A DNA stretch of 64,000 nucleotides from Flavobacterium agricola (GTDB taxonomy: Bacteria; Bacteroidota; Bacteroidia; Flavobacteriales; Flavobacteriaceae), in NCBI RefSeq assembly GCF_025919725.1, contig NZ_CP081495.1, forward strand, positions 1,488,001 to 1,552,000. Reading direction: 5' to 3'. Each line of letters opens with the position of its first letter. Within the stretch, counting starts at the first letter, position 1. A program made the position numbers and the translations under genes. Under the pieces are notes generated by a model. That model was not told the origin of the DNA. It searched no databases and saw nothing but the letters and a program-made list of their open reading frames with translations. Below, piece after piece: positions 62,236 through 64,000 of the stretch.

Positions 62236-62268
62236 TAAAATCTCTCAATTTTTGAGAGATTTTTTTAT
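62236..62268 (+). terminator. Terminator after HU gene
   Basis: AATCTCTCAA/TTGAGAGATT stem with A and T runs, 30 bases behind the stop. Confidence 0.88.
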
Positions 62269-62314
62269 TTTAAACCGTTTTTTTTTATTAATTTAATTGA
62301 AAAATAAATACTTT

Positions 62315-62857
62315 ATGGTTGTTAAAAAAGGAAATGTTTTGATTGCGCAGCCTCAAAGTTCGTGCACTGATATTTTTGATAAAAGTTTAATTTTCATTGC
62401 AGATCATCACACCAAAGGCAGCGTAGGTTTTATATTAAATAAACCCTTAGAATGTACGTTAAATGATTTGTTGCCAGAAATACATGCAGATTTCACCATT
62501 TATCGTGGCGGACCTGTTGAAGATGAAAATTTATATTTTATACATAAAGTACCGCACCTTATTCCAAATAGCGTAAAAATTTATAAAAACATATATTGGG
62601 GCGGTGATTTTAGCACTGTACAACAACTTTTAAACAGCAATGCCTTACAAGACAGCGATATTATGTTTTTTTTAGGTTATTCAGGTTGGGGTGTAAATCA
62701 GCTTATGGATGAAATTGAAGAAGAACATTGGTTGGTAAGCCAACAACAAGAAATAAATTTTACCCAAACTTACAACAGCTGGGAGCGTAAAATAAAAGAG
62801 CACAACCCAGAAATGGCTTTCTGGATTAATGCTCCTAATAATCCTTCGTACAATTAA
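62315..62857 (+). CDS. YqgE/AlgH family protein
   Basis: 180 residues from the ATG at 62315; the in-frame TTG at 62297 is not preferred. Family blocks are GNVLIAQPQSSCTDIFDKSLIFIADH, TKGSVGFILNKPLECTLNDLL, YRGGPVEDENLYFIH, and FLGYSGWGVNQLMDEIEEEHW. The function of YqgE is not settled; in Pseudomonas AlgH affects alginate regulation. There is no signal peptide. The last four bases overlap the convergent class-IV aminotransferase gene, so the two stops interlock without a visible terminator. Confidence 0.93.
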   Translation: MVVKKGNVLIAQPQSSCTDIFDKSLIFIADHHTKGSVGFILNKPLECTLNDLLPEIHADFTIYRGGPVEDENLYFIHKVPHLIPNSVKIYKNIYWGGDFSTVQQLLNSNALQDSDIMFFLGYSGWGVNQLMDEIEEEHWLVSQQQEINFTQTYNSWERKIKEHNPEMAFWINAPNNPSYN

Positions 62858-63684
62858 ATACTTGCGTTTAGTAATTGTAGTACTTTATGTGCAACTTGGG
62901 TTGTAAATGTTTTTTTACGGTATTTGGTAATAGGCTGAATACCTTTTATGGCATTGGTTAAAAACAGCTCATCAGCTTTTTGCAAATCAAAAGGAGAAAT
63001 AGCTCTTTCTGCAATCACAAATTCCGTGTCTTTTTTCAAAATACGTAATAAATGTTTACGTAAAATTCCGTTTAAACAACCGTCGCTTAAAGGCGGGGTT
63101 ATAATGGTATTGTCTTGTACTAAAAATAAATTGCTATCAATAGCTTCGGCAACATTTTTATTGGTGTTTAAAATAATACAATTATCATATCCATTTTCTT
63201 TAGCATAAATTCCTGCTGTTATTTGTACCATTCTATTGGTACTTTTTATGGTAGATAAAAGCTGTGCGTTAATGGTATAATCTTTAAATAACTCTACCTC
63301 ATACGGCGCATCTGTAATAAAATACGATTCGTTTTCTAAAGGTTGTGCATGAATTAAGTACGAAACCGCATCGGTTTTAGGTACATAAAAACCTTCACTT
63401 TCTCTAAAAACAGTAATTCGAATACGATAAGCAGCTGCAGGTTCACAAGTATTAATTAAATTAGTTATTTGCTCGTCAAAAAATTCCATTGTAAAAAACA
63501 TCGGAATTTCCATTCGCAAAATACGCATCGAAGCCATTAATCTGAAATAATGATCTTCTAAAAATAATATTTTATTTTGACTAACTTTAATTGTTTCAAA
63601 AACAGCATCTCCATACAAAAATGCGCGGTTGTGACTGATTGCAAGCCTAAATTCTGATGCAATTTGCCCGTTAAAATTGTACAT
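62854..63684 (-). CDS. Class-IV PLP-dependent aminotransferase (PabC/DAAT/IlvE-like)
   Basis: 276 residues. Fold-type IV signatures are NRAFLYGDAVFETIKV (residue 19 on), YRIRITVFRES, the PLP Lys in LLSTIKSTNRMVQITAG, and CIILNTNKNVAEAIDSNLFLVQDNTIITPPLSDGCLNGILRKHLL. Length and the D-G-C-L-N-G block suit aminodeoxychorismate lyase (folate) as well as branched-chain or D-amino-acid aminotransferase; I cannot decide. Promoter at 63709-63716. The 3' end overlaps yqgE by four bases. Confidence 0.9.
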   Translation of the reverse strand: MYNFNGQIASEFRLAISHNRAFLYGDAVFETIKVSQNKILFLEDHYFRLMASMRILRMEIPMFFTMEFFDEQITNLINTCEPAAAYRIRITVFRESEGFYVPKTDAVSYLIHAQPLENESYFITDAPYEVELFKDYTINAQLLSTIKSTNRMVQITAGIYAKENGYDNCIILNTNKNVAEAIDSNLFLVQDNTIITPPLSDGCLNGILRKHLLRILKKDTEFVIAERAISPFDLQKADELFLTNAIKGIQPITKYRKKTFTTQVAHKVLQLLNASI

Positions 63685-63708
63685 ATTGAACTTATTAGTT
63701 TAACAACG

Positions 63709-63716
63709 CAAATATA
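63709..63716 (-). promoter_or_regulatory. -7 promoter element (TATATTTG) for class-IV aminotransferase
   Basis: Exact consensus on the minus strand, 25 bases upstream of the ATG. Confidence 0.55.
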
Positions 63717-63727
63717 CTATTTGTAAA

Positions 63728-64000
63728 TTAAACAGAACCTATCACTTGCTTTAAATCTGCAATTTGGTTTTCCCACAGTTGGGCTGCTTCTTTCATATCA
63801 TCTTCGTAAGCAAAATCAACTACAAATAAAGAAACATCTTTGGTTAATTCATGCTCAATAATACGTAATTCAAAAAAATAATCGGTATCCTGCTCGTCTT
63901 CATCTTGCCAACGAAACTTTACTTTTTCGCCAGATTTTTTTGAGGCCAACCTTGCTTTTTCTTCAGATCCGTCCCAAATAAAAGTAAATAATTCTCCTCT
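63728..64000 (-). CDS. START-like (SRPBCC) domain protein, C-terminal part (truncated by window)
   Basis: The frame is open to the window end, so the N-terminus lies outside. About 90 residues are visible: GELFTFIWDGSEEKARLASK, GEKVKFRWQDEDEQDTDYFF, DVSLFVVDFAYEDDMKEAAQLWENQIADLKQVIGS. This fits the AHSA1/START-like small proteins of Flavobacteria (about 128 residues), which have a hydrophobic cavity, but no ligand is known. The TTG at 63949 would give only 73 residues and is a false start because the conserved sequence continues upstream. Confidence 0.82.
   Translation of the reverse strand, partial: RGELFTFIWDGSEEKARLASKKSGEKVKFRWQDEDEQDTDYFFELRIIEHELTKDVSLFVVDFAYEDDMKEAAQLWENQIADLKQVIGSV

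Overview
The window comes from the chromosome of a low-GC member of the Bacteroidota, most probably a Flavobacteriaceae species (Flavobacterium/Myroides-like; the genus is not decided). Three things support this. At least 25 gene starts are preceded by the Bacteroidota -7 promoter element TAnnTTTG, several with a TTG about 19-20 bases further upstream. Shine-Dalgarno-like sequences are largely absent. The gene content is typical of the class: DUF4290, DUF493, DUF349, AsmA-like giants, bacillithiol synthesis (BshC), S46 peptidase, an archaeal-type prolyl-tRNA synthetase and a relA/spoT-fur-purA cluster. Nothing indicates a phage, an insertion sequence, a CRISPR array, a plasmid or a defence island. 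This is essentially core chromosome.

Layout. 0-9.8 kb: the end of a RelA/SpoT gene, a Fur-family regulator, purA, an OstA/LptA-like envelope protein, a class-III aminotransferase, a TPR protein, aroE and a broken DUF349 gene, then a 32-residue membrane peptide. 9.9-15.7 kb, mostly minus strand: yaaA, an amino-acid permease, an S46 dipeptidyl-peptidase and xerD. 15.7-22 kb: a beta-barrel protein, a lipoprotein, a cyclophilin-FKBP fusion, trmD, rplS with a structured leader, and monomeric isocitrate dehydrogenase. 22-29.8 kb, minus strand: a 2-oxoacid dehydrogenase E2, prfA, typA, rpsT, a tandem array of six identical tRNA-Glu genes, and proS. 29.8-38.9 kb: a Tyr/Gly/Asn-rich lipoprotein, a FadL-type porin, rimO, a B12-binding radical SAM protein, bshC and an FGE-sulfatase-fold protein. 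38.9-50 kb: ndk, DUF721, a lipoprotein, ftsY, two tandem AsmA-like proteins of about 1090 residues, and a serine-palmitoyltransferase-like enzyme. 50-64 kb: GDPD, a Na+/H+ antiporter, an aldehyde dehydrogenase, a PlsC-type acyltransferase, a TSUP exporter, murA-DUF4290-DUF493, an AAA ATPase-recQ-fmt run, HU, YqgE, a class-IV aminotransferase and the end of a START-like protein.

The most notable property is damage. Six conserved genes (DUF349, xerD, idh, radical SAM, bshC, AsmA-2) carry seven small indels that break otherwise pristine reading frames. At least three of them (DUF349, bshC, AsmA-2 N-terminal) look like loss of one CG/GC dinucleotide. Since the genes are intact elsewhere and several are central to metabolism or chromosome maintenance, consensus sequencing error is the simplest explanation, but real recent pseudogenes are not excluded. 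Other points of interest are the six-copy tRNA-Glu(UUC) array behind one near-perfect promoter, a MurA with Asp in place of the fosfomycin-target Cys, the PPIase fusion, the AsmA duplication, a candidate L19 leader RNA, and a promoter-terminator pair that could encode a very short RNA. I did not find a convincing new multi-gene system.
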